Shown one piece after another: positions 29,301 to 37,621 of a DNA stretch of 64,000 nt. How positions within the stretch are numbered: the first letter of the stretch is position 1; every line of letters starts with the position of its first letter. A program made the translations under genes and the position numbers. The notes beneath the pieces are model-generated. The model had not been told where the DNA came from. It made no database searches and worked only from the letters and a program-made list of their open reading frames with translations. This DNA comes from an uncultured Lachnospiraceae bacterium (GTDB lineage: Bacteria > Bacillota > Clostridia > Lachnospirales > Lachnospiraceae): positions 62,001-126,000 of the forward strand of contig CAJTLU010000008.1 of assembly GCA_910577175.1 (NCBI GenBank). Direction: 5' to 3'.

Positions 29301-29998
29301 GCAAACGCGCCATCAAGCGGCTGCCCCGTCGCTGCCACCGCCACACTGCCGTCAGGCGCAAGCACCGTCTGCCTGACACATACGCCGCAAAGCCCGTCTT
29401 CCGGTACAAAGGAGAGCACTCCGCCTGCCCCGGCGGTCTCCGCAACCGGAAGTGCGCCAAGATTTGTTCCTGCGCCGCACTCCGCCTCCGTAGTAAGCGT
29501 TACAAGGAAGTCCCCATCCTGCTCCTCCATATGCACATAGATGCCGTCGCTGGCAAGATGTACCTGCGGACGCTCAATGAACCATACGTTCCGGTAGATT
29601 CCGGCGCCCGAGTACCAGCGGGAGTTCGGACTCTGGAAACATACCTGGACAAAAATCTCATTTTCCCCCGGCACAAGCACCTCAGTGATATCAAACTCAA
29701 ATGCCGAATAGCCGTACTTCCATTCATAGACCACCGCACGGTTGACATAAACGGTGCAGTCCATATACACGCCGTCAAAGCGCACTGACACACGCCTCCC
29801 GGACGGCTCATAAGAAAAGCTCTTCCGGTACCAGCCCTCTCCGTCACGGTAAAGGTCCGCCGCATCGTAAATCAGCCAGTCATGCGGCAAATCGACTGCC
29901 TTCCAGCCTTCACTTTCCCGCAACACCTCCTCCGCAGGCGTGCCAAGCGGTCTTTCTAAAAATGACCAGCCATCATTCCATAGTCTCTTCTCCGTCAT
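26375..29998 (-). CDS. Glycoside hydrolase family 2, beta-galactosidase-like
   Basis: 1,207 residues from ATG 29998 (AAAGGGGAAG upstream). GH2 sugar-binding domain (about 1-145), Ig-like domain (to about 280), TIM barrel with acid/base Glu405 in SIGNEIYD and probable nucleophile Glu484 in FGSETAS, then DUF4982-type and Ig-like domains, and two C-terminal beta-sandwich domains of CBM6/malectin type ending FDFRWFRFE. No signal peptide. Acts on beta-linked galactosides or a related sugar; exact substrate cannot be read from sequence. Confidence 0.88.
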   Translation of the reverse strand: MTEKRLWNDGWSFLERPLGTPAEEVLRESEGWKAVDLPHDWLIYDAADLYRDGEGWYRKSFSYEPSGRRVSVRFDGVYMDCTVYVNRAVVYEWKYGYSAFEFDITEVLVPGENEIFVQVCFQSPNSRWYSGAGIYRNVWFIERPQVHLASDGIYVHMEEQDGDFLVTLTTEAECGAGTNLGALPVAETAGAGGVLSFVPEDGLCGVCVRQTVLAPDGSVAVAATGQPLDGAFAEDRQSLTVAKPFRWDIDSPVLYTLLTELVKDGEVIDACRQRIGFRTLSYDTEQGFFLNGRHVKLYGACEHHDLGCLGAAFNVHALRRQFEKLRGMGINALRTAHNMPAQEFMELADEMGFLVLSEAFDMWERHKTPYDYSRFFKEWYTADVASWIRRDRNHPSVILWSIGNEIYDTHADGHGQEITRYLLKEVRLHDSLANVPVTIGSNFMPWENAQKCADIVKFAGYNYAERYYEEHHKKHPDWFIFGSETASTVQSRGIYHFPLEQQVLSDDDEQCSALGNSTTSWGAKSTEYCIFMDRDAAYSMGQFIWSGFDYLGEPTPYNTKNSYLGQIDTAGFYKDSAYIYRAEWTDYKTEPMVHIFPYWDFSVGQTLDVRVCSNAPRVELFVNGVSQGDFAIDHEKGTQLVGHWKVPYVPGEITAAAYDENGVEIARETEHSFGDPARIVLKPESTGLKADGTDLAFVEIELVDRDGYPVRNARNRVHISVKGAGRLIGMDNGDSTDYDNYKATSRRLFSGKLLAVIAAKTEPGEIVITASSKGLPDETLVLQAEACEVVQGVSASEDNVAAEAEWLATRERAQVQAGVKWQEGRETAAEWKKRMAEEVPVRRIDISVDGTNHLSAERKEALLTATVYPENATYQELLWRVTNDGGVDSNIAKLTDAESGASSMSRPEGLPYGRQVRLTALGDGRLRVRCNTKNGTGKICLISDMDFTAEGLGAANLNPYELVSGSLFTRHQGAVTNGNERGVATAREGTTVVTFDHVDFGTFGSDEITLPIFELESRVSPIEIWEGAPGDAGSELVDTVIYHVPSRWNTYQERTYTLPRRFSGVTTISFVTDHKMHIKGFVFAKKEKAFAKLFAKENTAVYGDTFTVAEDSITGIGNNVTLVFEEMDFGEGGVSRITICGRSRLPKNTIHVRFHGENGDVNEIAEFTGSGEYTEQSFALTGITGKNTVNFVFLPGCDFDFRWFRFE

Positions 29999-30170
29999 AG
30001 CGCTTCCCCTTTCGTATTCCCTTTCGGACAAGAGGAACACATCGTCTGCCGGAAACAAAAAACTTGTTTCCGCATCCGCTGGTTTCCTCTCGTTCGTTTT
30101 GCTTTTCGCAGATATTATAACATCTTATGGGGCAGCATTACAAGACGGAGAGTGTCTTGCGTGTGCGCTC

Positions 30171-30971
30171 TTACCTTTTATTCGTCTCAATCACATTATG
30201 AAGCTGTTCAAACAATTCATTGTAACGCACTCTTTCTAATGGCAGCTTTGTAACAGCAGTATGCAGATGAATCGGGATTTCCTTCTCCCGGAAGGACACC
30301 GTTGTCCCGTTAAATGCCTTCACCCGGCGGCAAAACTCCTCTGCATACCCTATCTCTTCACTGTTTGTCAGTACCGTAAACTCGTCCCCGCCGATACGGA
30401 ACACGACATCCTCTTCCCCCGCTTCCCTCTCTAAACGCTTCAGGCTTTCCAAAATTACCAGATCTCCCGCCTTATGGGAAATATCATTCACCGCTCCCAG
30501 ATTCTTTACATCAAAGCATATAAAATAACAATTTCTCCTCTGTTGAAACAGCTCGTACAGTTCACTGATATCTACGTTTTTATGCATACTATAAGCATCT
30601 CCTTCCATATAGGGGGGATACAGCCGTGGAAACAGTTCAGACTGCTGCGGATTCGCGCGGAACTCCGACGGATTGCAGTTCCAGACGCTCTTAAATGCCC
30701 TGCTGAAGGATTCGTTCGTACTGTAACCGCAGACGAGCGCCACATCCAACAGGTTTACCCCGGGTGCGGAAATAATCGTCTTTGCCGCGAGCATCATCCT
30801 GCGCCGGAGCAAATAATCGTGTACGCTGATCTTGTTCATACAGCGGAACATTTTCTCTAATGCCGCCTTGGAACAATAGCATGCTGCTGCCACATCTTCT
30901 GTCTTAATCTCTTCCTGCAGATGCTGTTCCATATATTCCAGAGCCTTTGCAAGTATTTCCAGCTTGTTCAC
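30171..30971 (-). CDS. AraC-type HTH fused to a GGDEF domain
   Basis: 266 residues from GTG 30971. Residues 1-110 are an AraC DNA-binding domain (two HTH; VALVCGYSTNESFSRAFK is the second). Residues about 140-260 are a GGDEF-fold domain with FRIGGDEFTVL, so the signature loop is intact. The family order is usually reversed or separate. It lies upstream of the GH2 gene in the same direction and may control it. Whether it makes c-di-GMP is uncertain because the domain is short. Confidence 0.82.
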   Translation of the reverse strand: MNKLEILAKALEYMEQHLQEEIKTEDVAAACYCSKAALEKMFRCMNKISVHDYLLRRRMMLAAKTIISAPGVNLLDVALVCGYSTNESFSRAFKSVWNCNPSEFRANPQQSELFPRLYPPYMEGDAYSMHKNVDISELYELFQQRRNCYFICFDVKNLGAVNDISHKAGDLVILESLKRLEREAGEEDVVFRIGGDEFTVLTNSEEIGYAEEFCRRVKAFNGTTVSFREKEIPIHLHTAVTKLPLERVRYNELFEQLHNVIETNKR

Positions 30972-31061
30972 ACGGCGTTCCCCCTTCTTTCTTGTTCTTT
31001 TCGAAGCGCTTCTAAGTATACTATAGCAGAAATATCCGGAAACCTCTTGACTTTTTGAATC

Positions 31062-32636
31062 TTAATCCCAAAGAGACTCCCTTTTCCTCCCCATCCCCTC
31101 TTCCTTCCGGAGCCCTTCTTCCGTAAAACGGTACACCGTATCGCAGACCTCGTCGATATATTTCCGGTCATGCGAAATGCTGATAACCGCTCCCGGAAAT
31201 GCAGCTAACATCTGCCGTATGACAGCCCCTGACAGCGGGGAAAAATTACGCGTGGGCTCATCCAGAACCAGGACATTTGCGCCGGACAGGCTCATTTTTA
31301 AAAGCAGTACCTTTGCCTTCTGTCCGCCGGACAGCTCCGCAATCGGATGGTCCATCTCATCGGGGGTATATTTTAAGGAGCCGAGAAAGGTCCGTATCCT
31401 GGTACGCTCCTCCTTATCCCCGGAACGGCTCAGGTACTCTGCCGGCGTCATTAAGGCATCCAGCAGTTCCTCATAGTTCTGCGGCATATATTCCGCATGC
31501 AGGTCGGTTCTTGCCAGAAGCTCCTCAGCAATCCGGCGTAAAAGCGTCGTCTTGCCGATACCGTTTCTGCCGATAATCCCTATCTTTTCGGAGCCGCGGA
31601 GAAACAGCCTGATATCCCGTGCAAGGAGCCTTGTATAATCCGGCGTGTAAAGCTCCTTTAGCAAATAGTCAAGTACCGTCTTTCCCGCCGGGACTTTAGC
31701 GTCCTTTTGTCCCAGCTGGAAGAAAATTGCGCTCTCCTCCTCCGGTCTCTGGGTCATCTTCTCATCCTCTTTTGCAAACCGCTTTTCCATCGACTTCACG
31801 GCGTGCATTTTCTTCTTTAAGAGTTGGGCTCCGTGCGGGTCCTGCCGTGTAATCACTGCCTGTTCATGTTCCACACGCTGATAAATCCTCTGGTATTTCT
31901 CATCACGGATTTTCTTTTCCCGCCGCTCGTTCAACGCCAGTCTTTCCTGCCGCTCCAGACCTTCCCTGCGCTCGCGGATATATCTTGTATATGGCATATG
32001 CACAACCGTATAACGGCTCTGCGTTTTCCGCCGGATTTGCTCCAAATGGATGATCATGTTCGCAGTCTTCTCAATCAGCGTTTCATCATGCGAAATGAAA
32101 AGAACAATATGCGGCCAGCTTACAATCCTCTCCTCCAGCCATTCGAGCGTTTCAATGTCAATGTCATTGGACGGCTCATCCAGCAAAAGCACAGTAGGCT
32201 CTGCCATCAGAAGCCGCAGCAGCTGCATTTTTATCTTCTCACCGCCGGACAGGCTTCCCATGTTCCGTTCCTCATAGAAAAAGTCCTTCGGGATATGGAA
32301 CTCTCCGGCAAGCCTGCCAAGTTCCTTTGGTGACAGCTCAAAAAACGCTGGCTCCTGCGCAAAAAACTCATATACGCTTCTTTTCCTGTCCTCCGCGGAC
32401 AACTCCTGCGGCAGATGGCCAAGGCGCTCTTTATTTATGATTCTCTCACCCCTTCCTTCCGCATACGCTTCTATCAGCTCCGGAGAATAAATCCATTTCA
32501 AAAGCGTTGACTTCCCGTTTCCCTCTTCCCCGATAATAACTGCCTTATCCCCATCATTGAGCGTACACGAAAAATTCTCCAGAATCGCACGTAAATCCTT
32601 TTTGTGCGTAATACTTAAATTTTTAATTTGTAACAT
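31062..32636 (-). CDS. ABC-F subfamily ATPase
   Basis: 524 residues from ATG 32636 (AGAAGGAGG upstream). Two ATPase domains: Walker A GEEGNGKST and GRNGIGKTT, signatures SLSGGEK and ELSGGQK, Walker B LLLDEPSND and LVLDEPTRN, with a charged linker between. No membrane helices. ABC-F proteins act on the ribosome; some give resistance to macrolides, lincosamides or pleuromutilins. The short linker and single gene fit either type. Confidence 0.88.
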   Translation of the reverse strand: MLQIKNLSITHKKDLRAILENFSCTLNDGDKAVIIGEEGNGKSTLLKWIYSPELIEAYAEGRGERIINKERLGHLPQELSAEDRKRSVYEFFAQEPAFFELSPKELGRLAGEFHIPKDFFYEERNMGSLSGGEKIKMQLLRLLMAEPTVLLLDEPSNDIDIETLEWLEERIVSWPHIVLFISHDETLIEKTANMIIHLEQIRRKTQSRYTVVHMPYTRYIRERREGLERQERLALNERREKKIRDEKYQRIYQRVEHEQAVITRQDPHGAQLLKKKMHAVKSMEKRFAKEDEKMTQRPEEESAIFFQLGQKDAKVPAGKTVLDYLLKELYTPDYTRLLARDIRLFLRGSEKIGIIGRNGIGKTTLLRRIAEELLARTDLHAEYMPQNYEELLDALMTPAEYLSRSGDKEERTRIRTFLGSLKYTPDEMDHPIAELSGGQKAKVLLLKMSLSGANVLVLDEPTRNFSPLSGAVIRQMLAAFPGAVISISHDRKYIDEVCDTVYRFTEEGLRKEEGMGRKRESLWD

Positions 32637-32900
32637 AAAGACCTCCTTCTGAAAGCCGGAAAGGAATATCCAATCAAGCAGGGAAGATTTTCTCCCTGCT
32701 CGCCGCGCCGCCGCGAATGCCCGTAAGGGCATAACTTCCTTTCCGCGGCGTGTGCATAAAAAAATCTGCTTCCGCATCCGGAAACAGACCTATACCCAAA
32801 AAACCTATTGCGCCTGCCTGGGAAAAACACTTCTCCTGGGCAAGACAAAAAGGCGTCCAAATGAGCACGATAGTCCGAATCCGGCACAGCAAAACAAACC
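32637..32900 (-). promoter_or_regulatory. Structured leader of the ABC-F gene
   Basis: Hairpins TATGCCC/GGGCAT (near 32725) and GCAGGGA/TCCCTGC (near 32690) occupy the leader. GGAAAGGAA near 32743 can pair with TTCCTTTCC near 32655, next to the ribosome site. A TTG-started frame to 32674 without a ribosome site covers it. ABC-F genes are often controlled by such leaders; no clear terminator T-run is seen. Confidence 0.35.
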
Positions 32901-33003
32901 TATTCCTTACAGGTTTCTTTCTTTACTGTCTGTTTCTCCGAATCAAACTATCTGTTAATCATTTTTCCACCTTACGCAAAGCTGCGCCTTTCTTGAAAGT
33001 CAA

Positions 33004-33126
33004 GCGGATATTCGCAATCCGCTTCGCTTCTTGCTCATAACCTCATTGCCGCTTCGCGGCATTTTGGCAGGAGCTTGAACTCCTGCCAAAACAGGCAAGT
33101 TCCCCCGCTGAAAGAAGCGGGGGACT
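33004..33126. repeat. Cluster of perfect hairpins, possible IS200/IS605 end remnant
   Basis: Four hairpins in series: AAGCGGAT/ATCCGCTT, TGCCGC/GCGGCA, TTTTGGCAGGAG/CTCCTGCCAAAA (33062-33091) and CCCCCGCT/AGCGGGGG (33101-33123). No transposase is present. The 390 bases between the ABC-F leader and the next gene hold only these and a TTCCGCATTTTTT motif at 33193. Confidence 0.4.
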
Positions 33127-33290
33127 TCCCTGATGCGATTAATCTGATTATATCATAAAATCCTGCGGGGCGCAAGGGGGGTCTATCCTTGAGTTTCCGC
33201 ATTTTTTATCATCCTGAAGATTTTACCGGCTATGTGGCAGTTTTATTTATCAATCATCTCACATTGTCTTATCTGTAAATCCATTTTGAT

Positions 33291-33677
33291 TTACTTCGCA
33301 AAAAATAAAAAATCTTCCCTGAATCTATCGTAATCAAAGCTGCCTTTCGATTTTATCCGCCTTACTGCCGTTAAAATTATTTCTTTGATTTGTTCCACCT
33401 TTTCTGAATCATCCGCATTGTAGTAGTTTTCAAAATCCATTCTGATTTCTATGCTTACAACACTTTTATTACAAAGGAATTTTATACTCTCTTTCCAATT
33501 TCCGCTATCATATAGTCCTTGCGGAGCGGCAACAGGAACTATGCCTATGGTATGCAAACTATCACTGTATTCTTTGTCTTTAAAAAACAAATATGCCTTT
33601 TGGCAAAAATGATATACCTCATCGTTGATACCATAATGGTCTTTGAACCAGGCGGGAGAATTTATATTTAACTCCAT
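33291..33677 (-). CDS. Hypothetical protein, possible immunity protein
   Basis: 128 residues from ATG 33677 (AGGAGGTGTG upstream). Mixed alpha/beta, ends in an acidic/basic helix. Not recognised. It sits in a patch of small orphan genes that looks like an immunity-gene cassette, which is an inference from context only. Confidence 0.6.
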   Translation of the reverse strand: MELNINSPAWFKDHYGINDEVYHFCQKAYLFFKDKEYSDSLHTIGIVPVAAPQGLYDSGNWKESIKFLCNKSVVSIEIRMDFENYYNADDSEKVEQIKEIILTAVRRIKSKGSFDYDRFREDFLFFAK

Positions 33678-33690
33678 ATCACACCTCCTG

Positions 33691-34483
33691 TTACCAGTCT
33701 GAATCCCAGTCGTCATAGCTGCTGTCCCAGTCGTCATCGCTATCCCAATCGTCGTCCCAGTCATTATCCCAATCGTCATCCTGCCCTATGTCTTCACTAT
33801 AATAATCAGAATCCTCGAAGTCTTCCACTCCATAGTCATCATCCCAGCTTCTTGATTGATAATAATCTTCGTAGTTATTCTTTAACTCTGAATCCACATA
33901 AGACGGCGTCCACTCATTGTCATAAGTATCCCATTGATACCAACCGGAACTGTCATAATAATATGTACTATTTTCATAAAAATAGTACCCCCTGTCAGGT
34001 CCTGACATTCGCCAAAACAGTGTCAAAAATATCAGAGCTATAGCAAAAATAATGATGTTATAAGTGATGCTTTTCTTGACTATATCTGTCGGAGCTTTTC
34101 TCTTTTGCGGTTTCCTATGGCGTTTTTGCTCATGCACCCGTTCACGGATTTTCATATACAGCTCATTGACCGCATAGGCTTCATCATCCCCCTCATAGCG
34201 CACTGCCCTGACGCCGTTTGCTTTATTTATATACGACAAAATTGCCTGTGGATTCATCCTTGTAAATGCCGAATGCTCTTGCTCCCCGATAGTCCTCCCC
34301 GATAAACACCCTCATTTTCTGCAACGGCAGATTATGCTTCCCGCAATAAACTTTCAGCTCCCCAATCGTAGTCGGAACCCCATTTGCCACCCGGCTGACC
34401 CGGCTGTTTTCCGCACCGCAGTATGGACATGTCTGATTTGTTTCTGAAATCATTTGTCCGCAGTATTCACATTTTATCTTCAT
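33691..34483 (-). pseudogene. Zinc-ribbon membrane protein split by a frameshift
   Basis: The first frame (ATG 34483) has a zinc ribbon CEYC..CPYC and ends GNFVVYK at 34223. The next frame continues as NKANGVRAVRYEGDDEAYAV, one membrane helix (RKAPTDIVKK followed by about 20 hydrophobic residues) and a long Asp/Trp/Tyr-rich tail to 33691. Related proteins have both parts in one chain joined VVYKNKA. Two A are missing from a run near 34226, so this is one gene broken by an indel in a homopolymer. If real, the second half could restart at ATG 34257. Confidence 0.7.
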
Positions 34484-34559
34484 AAATACTCCTTCTGTTG
34501 TACTTAGCCTGTATCTGCATTTACCATACTATGGCAGTTTACGCCAACTATATTCCTTT

Positions 34560-34799
34560 TTAAGTTTCCGCATTTTTGAATGGCCTGGCTTTAACAGCAA
34601 TAAAGCATAAAATTTTTAAAATCACTCTATATTCTTTCACCATTATGTTTTCACAAGGAATACTATCCTTATATTTATCTGTCTTCCGTTCCATTCTGTT
34701 TAAATCTTCTAATTCACCCGCAATTCGTTCTGTATTATAATGATTTATAGCAGTATCTTCTTTCCAATCAGAGCGAAGTCTCTCCCTGATTCTAAATGT
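34560..34799 (-). pseudogene. Gene remnant without start codon
   Basis: An open frame of 79 codons (contains RLRSDWKEDTAINHYNTE) follows directly on a stop, with no start near its beginning. Its composition is protein-like. It ends inside a TTCCGCATTTT repeat at 34561-34589, which supplies its last codons. Confidence 0.35.
34561..34589. repeat. TTCCGCATTTT family repeat, half copy
   Basis: AAGTTTCCGCATTTTTGAATGGCC matches one arm of the perfect palindrome at 13331-13409. No second arm is close by. Confidence 0.5.
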
Positions 34800-34819
34800 T
34801 CATATATTGAAAACAGAAC

Positions 34820-35002
34820 TTAAATTCCTACACTCACTATAACATATTCAGCAACTATAAAATCAATAATTCCAAAAATAATTAGCATAATTCCTGTTAG
34901 TCCAATTAGTCCAAATGCCATTGGAATAATACTTACACTCTTTAAAACGAAATAGTATTGCCTTAAAACCCCATTCCTAAAGTTCCTCCAATCAGACAAC
35001 AA
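34820..35002 (-). CDS. Possible small membrane protein
   Basis: 60 codons, mostly hydrophobic (two helices). The start would be TTG and no ribosome site is visible, so it may be the remains of a larger gene. Confidence 0.25.
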   Translation of the reverse strand: MLSDWRNFRNGVLRQYYFVLKSVSIIPMAFGLIGLTGIMLIIFGIIDFIVAEYVIVSVGI

Positions 35003-35068
35003 TATTATATCTTAACGCCCTTTTCGAAAAAGTATTCCTCTTGCATAAATATTAAAATGGATTAGCGT

Positions 35069-35341
35069 TTACAATATTTTGTAAAAAGCGATAATTTCCT
35101 TTTTCGATTTAGATGTAATTTCCTCTAAAGGACAATCCCACTGATAATCCTTGACAAGCAACAACAAAGATTTCCCGTTAATGTCTTGACTGGGATACCG
35201 CCCCAAATCAATAACCAGCTTTGCTTTTTCATTGTAAAGCTGTAATAAATCTTCATTCAGCTCAAATAAATCATTTGCTTCCCTCATCAACTTCCGATTC
35301 CTCGCTCCGTTTAACTCCCCGATAAATCGGAACTTTATCAC
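35069..35341 (-). CDS. Hypothetical protein
   Basis: 90 residues, soluble, not recognised (contains LIDLGRYPSQDINGK-like pattern LVIDLGRYP). It overlaps the stop of the upstream gene by ATGA, so the two are translated together. Confidence 0.6.
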   Translation of the reverse strand: MIKFRFIGELNGARNRKLMREANDLFELNEDLLQLYNEKAKLVIDLGRYPSQDINGKSLLLLVKDYQWDCPLEEITSKSKKEIIAFYKIL

Positions 35342-35730
35342 CTAATCCATTGCTCAAAAAAAGCGTTTTGCTGTTTTGTATCTGGAAAAGTATCTATTTC
35401 TGCATAATCCCAGATATGCACAATGTCTTTCATAAGAGCCTGCTTTCCTCTTTCAACGAGATACACCTTATCTGTTGCCCCTAACATTCCAGATTGAACA
35501 GCATTAAGTCGTGAACCATTGCATTTTATTCCATAGCCTGCAATAAGTAATTTATCCCTAAATTCTTGAAATGCTAGTAAGTAATTATAGTTTGATACTG
35601 TAATTTCTTGTTCTTTGATTGTAGCACTAATGACAATATTTTCGGTTGTTTCTCCTTCATCAACCTCAATCTGTACGGACAATTCATCTTGTGTGTTTAG
35701 TTCTATTAAAATCACTTCATACAGTTCCAT
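35338..35730 (-). CDS. Hypothetical protein
   Basis: 130 residues from ATG 35730 (CAGGTGATGG upstream). Beta-rich N-terminus, Cys-poor, not recognised. Two-gene unit with the 90-residue protein; the pairing resembles immunity-gene cassettes but this is not shown. Confidence 0.6.
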   Translation of the reverse strand: MELYEVILIELNTQDELSVQIEVDEGETTENIVISATIKEQEITVSNYNYLLAFQEFRDKLLIAGYGIKCNGSRLNAVQSGMLGATDKVYLVERGKQALMKDIVHIWDYAEIDTFPDTKQQNAFFEQWIR

Positions 35731-36080
35731 TCCATCACCTGTCAAATCCTCATTTGTCGGTTAGTTTACTGACCCAAGTATAGCATATCTTCTCGCTGAA
35801 AACAACTCCCGCTTTATGTCTGTTCTGTGTCTGTTCTGTGTCTATTCTGTATCCGTTCCGACTATCGGCAGGATTTACGGTGGCTCTGCCCCCGACCTCT
35901 CCCAAACAATAGAATGGAATGTTACACAATAGGGCTTGAAAAGGCTTGATTTTTAAGGCGTTGCAGACACTAAAATCCACAGGGTAAGGGTTTTATATTG
36001 CCTACCCCAAAAATCGGCTTCTAACCGTCCACAGGGCACGTTTTGCGCCCTTTCTTCCTGTCTGTTTCCCGCCGCGCTGA
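35731..36080. other. Intergenic stretch with short tandem repeat
   Basis: No gene seen. TCTGTTCTGTG and close variants repeat three times at about 35818-35850. Confidence 0.4.
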
Positions 36081-36440
36081 AAAGTTTCCGTCAATATCTT
36101 CATCTACGAACCCGGAAAAGAAATCGCCGTTGATTTCCCCGACTTAAAATGTGCTACCAGCGGTACGAATGATGATGCCCTTTTATCCGCACGGGAGCTT
36201 CTCGGCGGTGTCCTTAACGGACTGGAGGAAGACGGGGAGGAAATCCCTGCCCCTACCCCCCTATCCGAAATCAAAACAAAGGAAAATGAACGGGTGGTTT
36301 TAATTGATGTTTATATGCCGTCTGTCCGTCTGGCAAACGTAAACCGTGCAGTCAACAGGACCGTTACCTTACCTGCATGGCTTAACGCCGCCGCTCTGGA
36401 ACGGAACATCAATTTTTCGCAGGTACTGCGGGAACCTTAA
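36081..36440 (+). pseudogene. 5'-truncated HicB-like antitoxin
   Basis: The frame runs from directly after a TGA at 36078-36080 to TAA 36440 with no usable start. It has the HicB fold start IYEPGKEIAVDFPDL, the ALLSARELL helix, and a C-terminal ribbon-helix-helix TVTLPAWLNAAAL. The first strand and the hicA gene are missing. It lies 30 bases outside the left end of the prophage. Confidence 0.75.
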
Positions 36441-36470
36441 AGTCCCAGCTCGACCTCAGATAACAGGGCT

Positions 36471-36596
36471 TGTTCCTCCTTCCACACAATGTAAAAAAAG
36501 TGCCGCAATCCGTTGAAATTGCGGCACTTCCTGTATTTTTTTCCTGTCTGTCCCCTTAGAACTTCCCGGCGTCTGCTGCCTCCTGAATCGAAACGG
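36471..36596. repeat. attL, direct repeat with duplicated gene end and terminator
   Basis: Matches 63867-63991 except one base (T/C) and one T in a T-run. Read on the minus strand it holds the codons TVSIQEAADAGKF-stop, then a terminator with stem AAGTGCCGCAAT/ATTGCGGCACTT (36498-36529) and seven T. At this end the gene is not continued, because phage DNA follows. Confidence 0.92.
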
Positions 36597-36631
36597 TAAA
36601 ACCCTAAAATGCTTACTTTACGGGCTTTTTT

Positions 36632-36651
36632 GTTACTTACGTGTTAATTAC
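36632..36651. promoter_or_regulatory. Arm-type integrase sites, left end
   Basis: GTTACTTAC and GTTAATTAC, 11 bases apart, match the consensus GTTANTTAC repeated four times inside the right end. The spacing equals one helix turn. Confidence 0.6.
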
Positions 36652-36768
36652 TTATAAATTCTAATACTATTTTCTACAGGTTATACCCGTAGCTACGCGA
36701 AGAATTTTATCATCTTCTCGCCAGAAAAACAAATCTATTTATAGCTCTTTTTTCATACAGAATAAAAA

Positions 36769-37422
36769 TTACAGCACCACCCAGCTCCCCGGGCTGCTTT
36801 TAATTTTGCTTATGTTAAGCGCTTTGCCGTACACTTTATATACATAGTATGTCCCCGGCAGCACGCGGTTCCGGACATTCTTTTTTGCCATCGCGTCCGC
36901 GGCGGTGTTATGACCGGTCAGCTCTTTGGTTACCTTAACCTTGTCACCCGCTGCCAGAGGCTTTTTTGCCGTCTGCTGCTCAATCCAGTCCGGTATGCCA
37001 TAGTATGTCCATTCGGACGGGTCGAACGCACGCTGCTCGCAGCCGTCCCACATCTCCGTGAGCATCCAATCCCCAGTATATATCGCCACATGGACGATTT
37101 TACTCCCCTCTTGGCGGAAAAGCAGGCACGTCATGTCTACCGGCACTTCCGTTGCCTTGCCTTTAATTTTGCATTTCTTGTAGTATCCTTCTGCAGTCAT
37201 GTCCATGCCGGACAGCGCCGTCAGAAAGCCGCTGCAGTCCGCACCGATACGCCCTTCTACATCCGTAAGGTGAATGTCTTTATAGTGGATTTCTCCGAAA
37301 TGCTTTTTTAGGTCCTCCAGCAGTTTCGCGGTAATAACTTGTCCATCCGCCCCCCACAAGTAAACCACCCCAGCGGCGTGCATGGAATCGCAGTATCTTT
37401 TTACACCCTCTGCGCTAATCAT
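36769..37422 (-). CDS. Endolysin, NlpC/P60-like peptidase
   Basis: 217 residues. Catalytic Cys in GADCSGFL (about residue 63) and His in VHVAIYTG (about 117). A C-terminal domain of about 60 residues (AGDKVKVTKELTGHN onward) is likely the wall-binding part. Cleaves peptide bonds in peptidoglycan at lysis. ATGA overlap with the holin gene. Confidence 0.85.
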   Translation of the reverse strand: MISAEGVKRYCDSMHAAGVVYLWGADGQVITAKLLEDLKKHFGEIHYKDIHLTDVEGRIGADCSGFLTALSGMDMTAEGYYKKCKIKGKATEVPVDMTCLLFRQEGSKIVHVAIYTGDWMLTEMWDGCEQRAFDPSEWTYYGIPDWIEQQTAKKPLAAGDKVKVTKELTGHNTAADAMAKKNVRNRVLPGTYYVYKVYGKALNISKIKSSPGSWVVL

Positions 37423-37621
37423 CGTCCAGTCCTCCTTTTTCCGTCTGCTCCTTCAGCTTCTGCGTCTGTGTCCCAAAATAAAACGCAATTACCACTGAAA
37501 ACACTGTCAGAAAATCCTGCCCGGTAATGCCCCCTGTCAGCGCAAGTGTGGCAAATACAAGCGTCAGTACAATGGTGACGATACTCTTGACATCAATCAA
37601 CTTTGCTATTTTCTTTCTCAT
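37415..37621 (-). CDS. Holin-like small membrane protein
   Basis: 68 residues with two helices (about 12-28 and 36-50) and a charged tail. Directly upstream of the endolysin, overlapping it by 8 bases. Size and place fit a class II holin. Confidence 0.7.
   Translation of the reverse strand: MRKKIAKLIDVKSIVTIVLTLVFATLALTGGITGQDFLTVFSVVIAFYFGTQTQKLKEQTEKGGLDDD

Noticed and set aside
35750..35980. 76-codon minus-strand frame
   Set aside because: Contains the TCTGTTCTGTG repeats, has no ribosome site and no protein-like pattern.
36498..36529. Inverted repeats of an insertion sequence at the prophage ends
   Set aside because: The long repeats are direct, not inverted; the palindrome inside is the host gene terminator.
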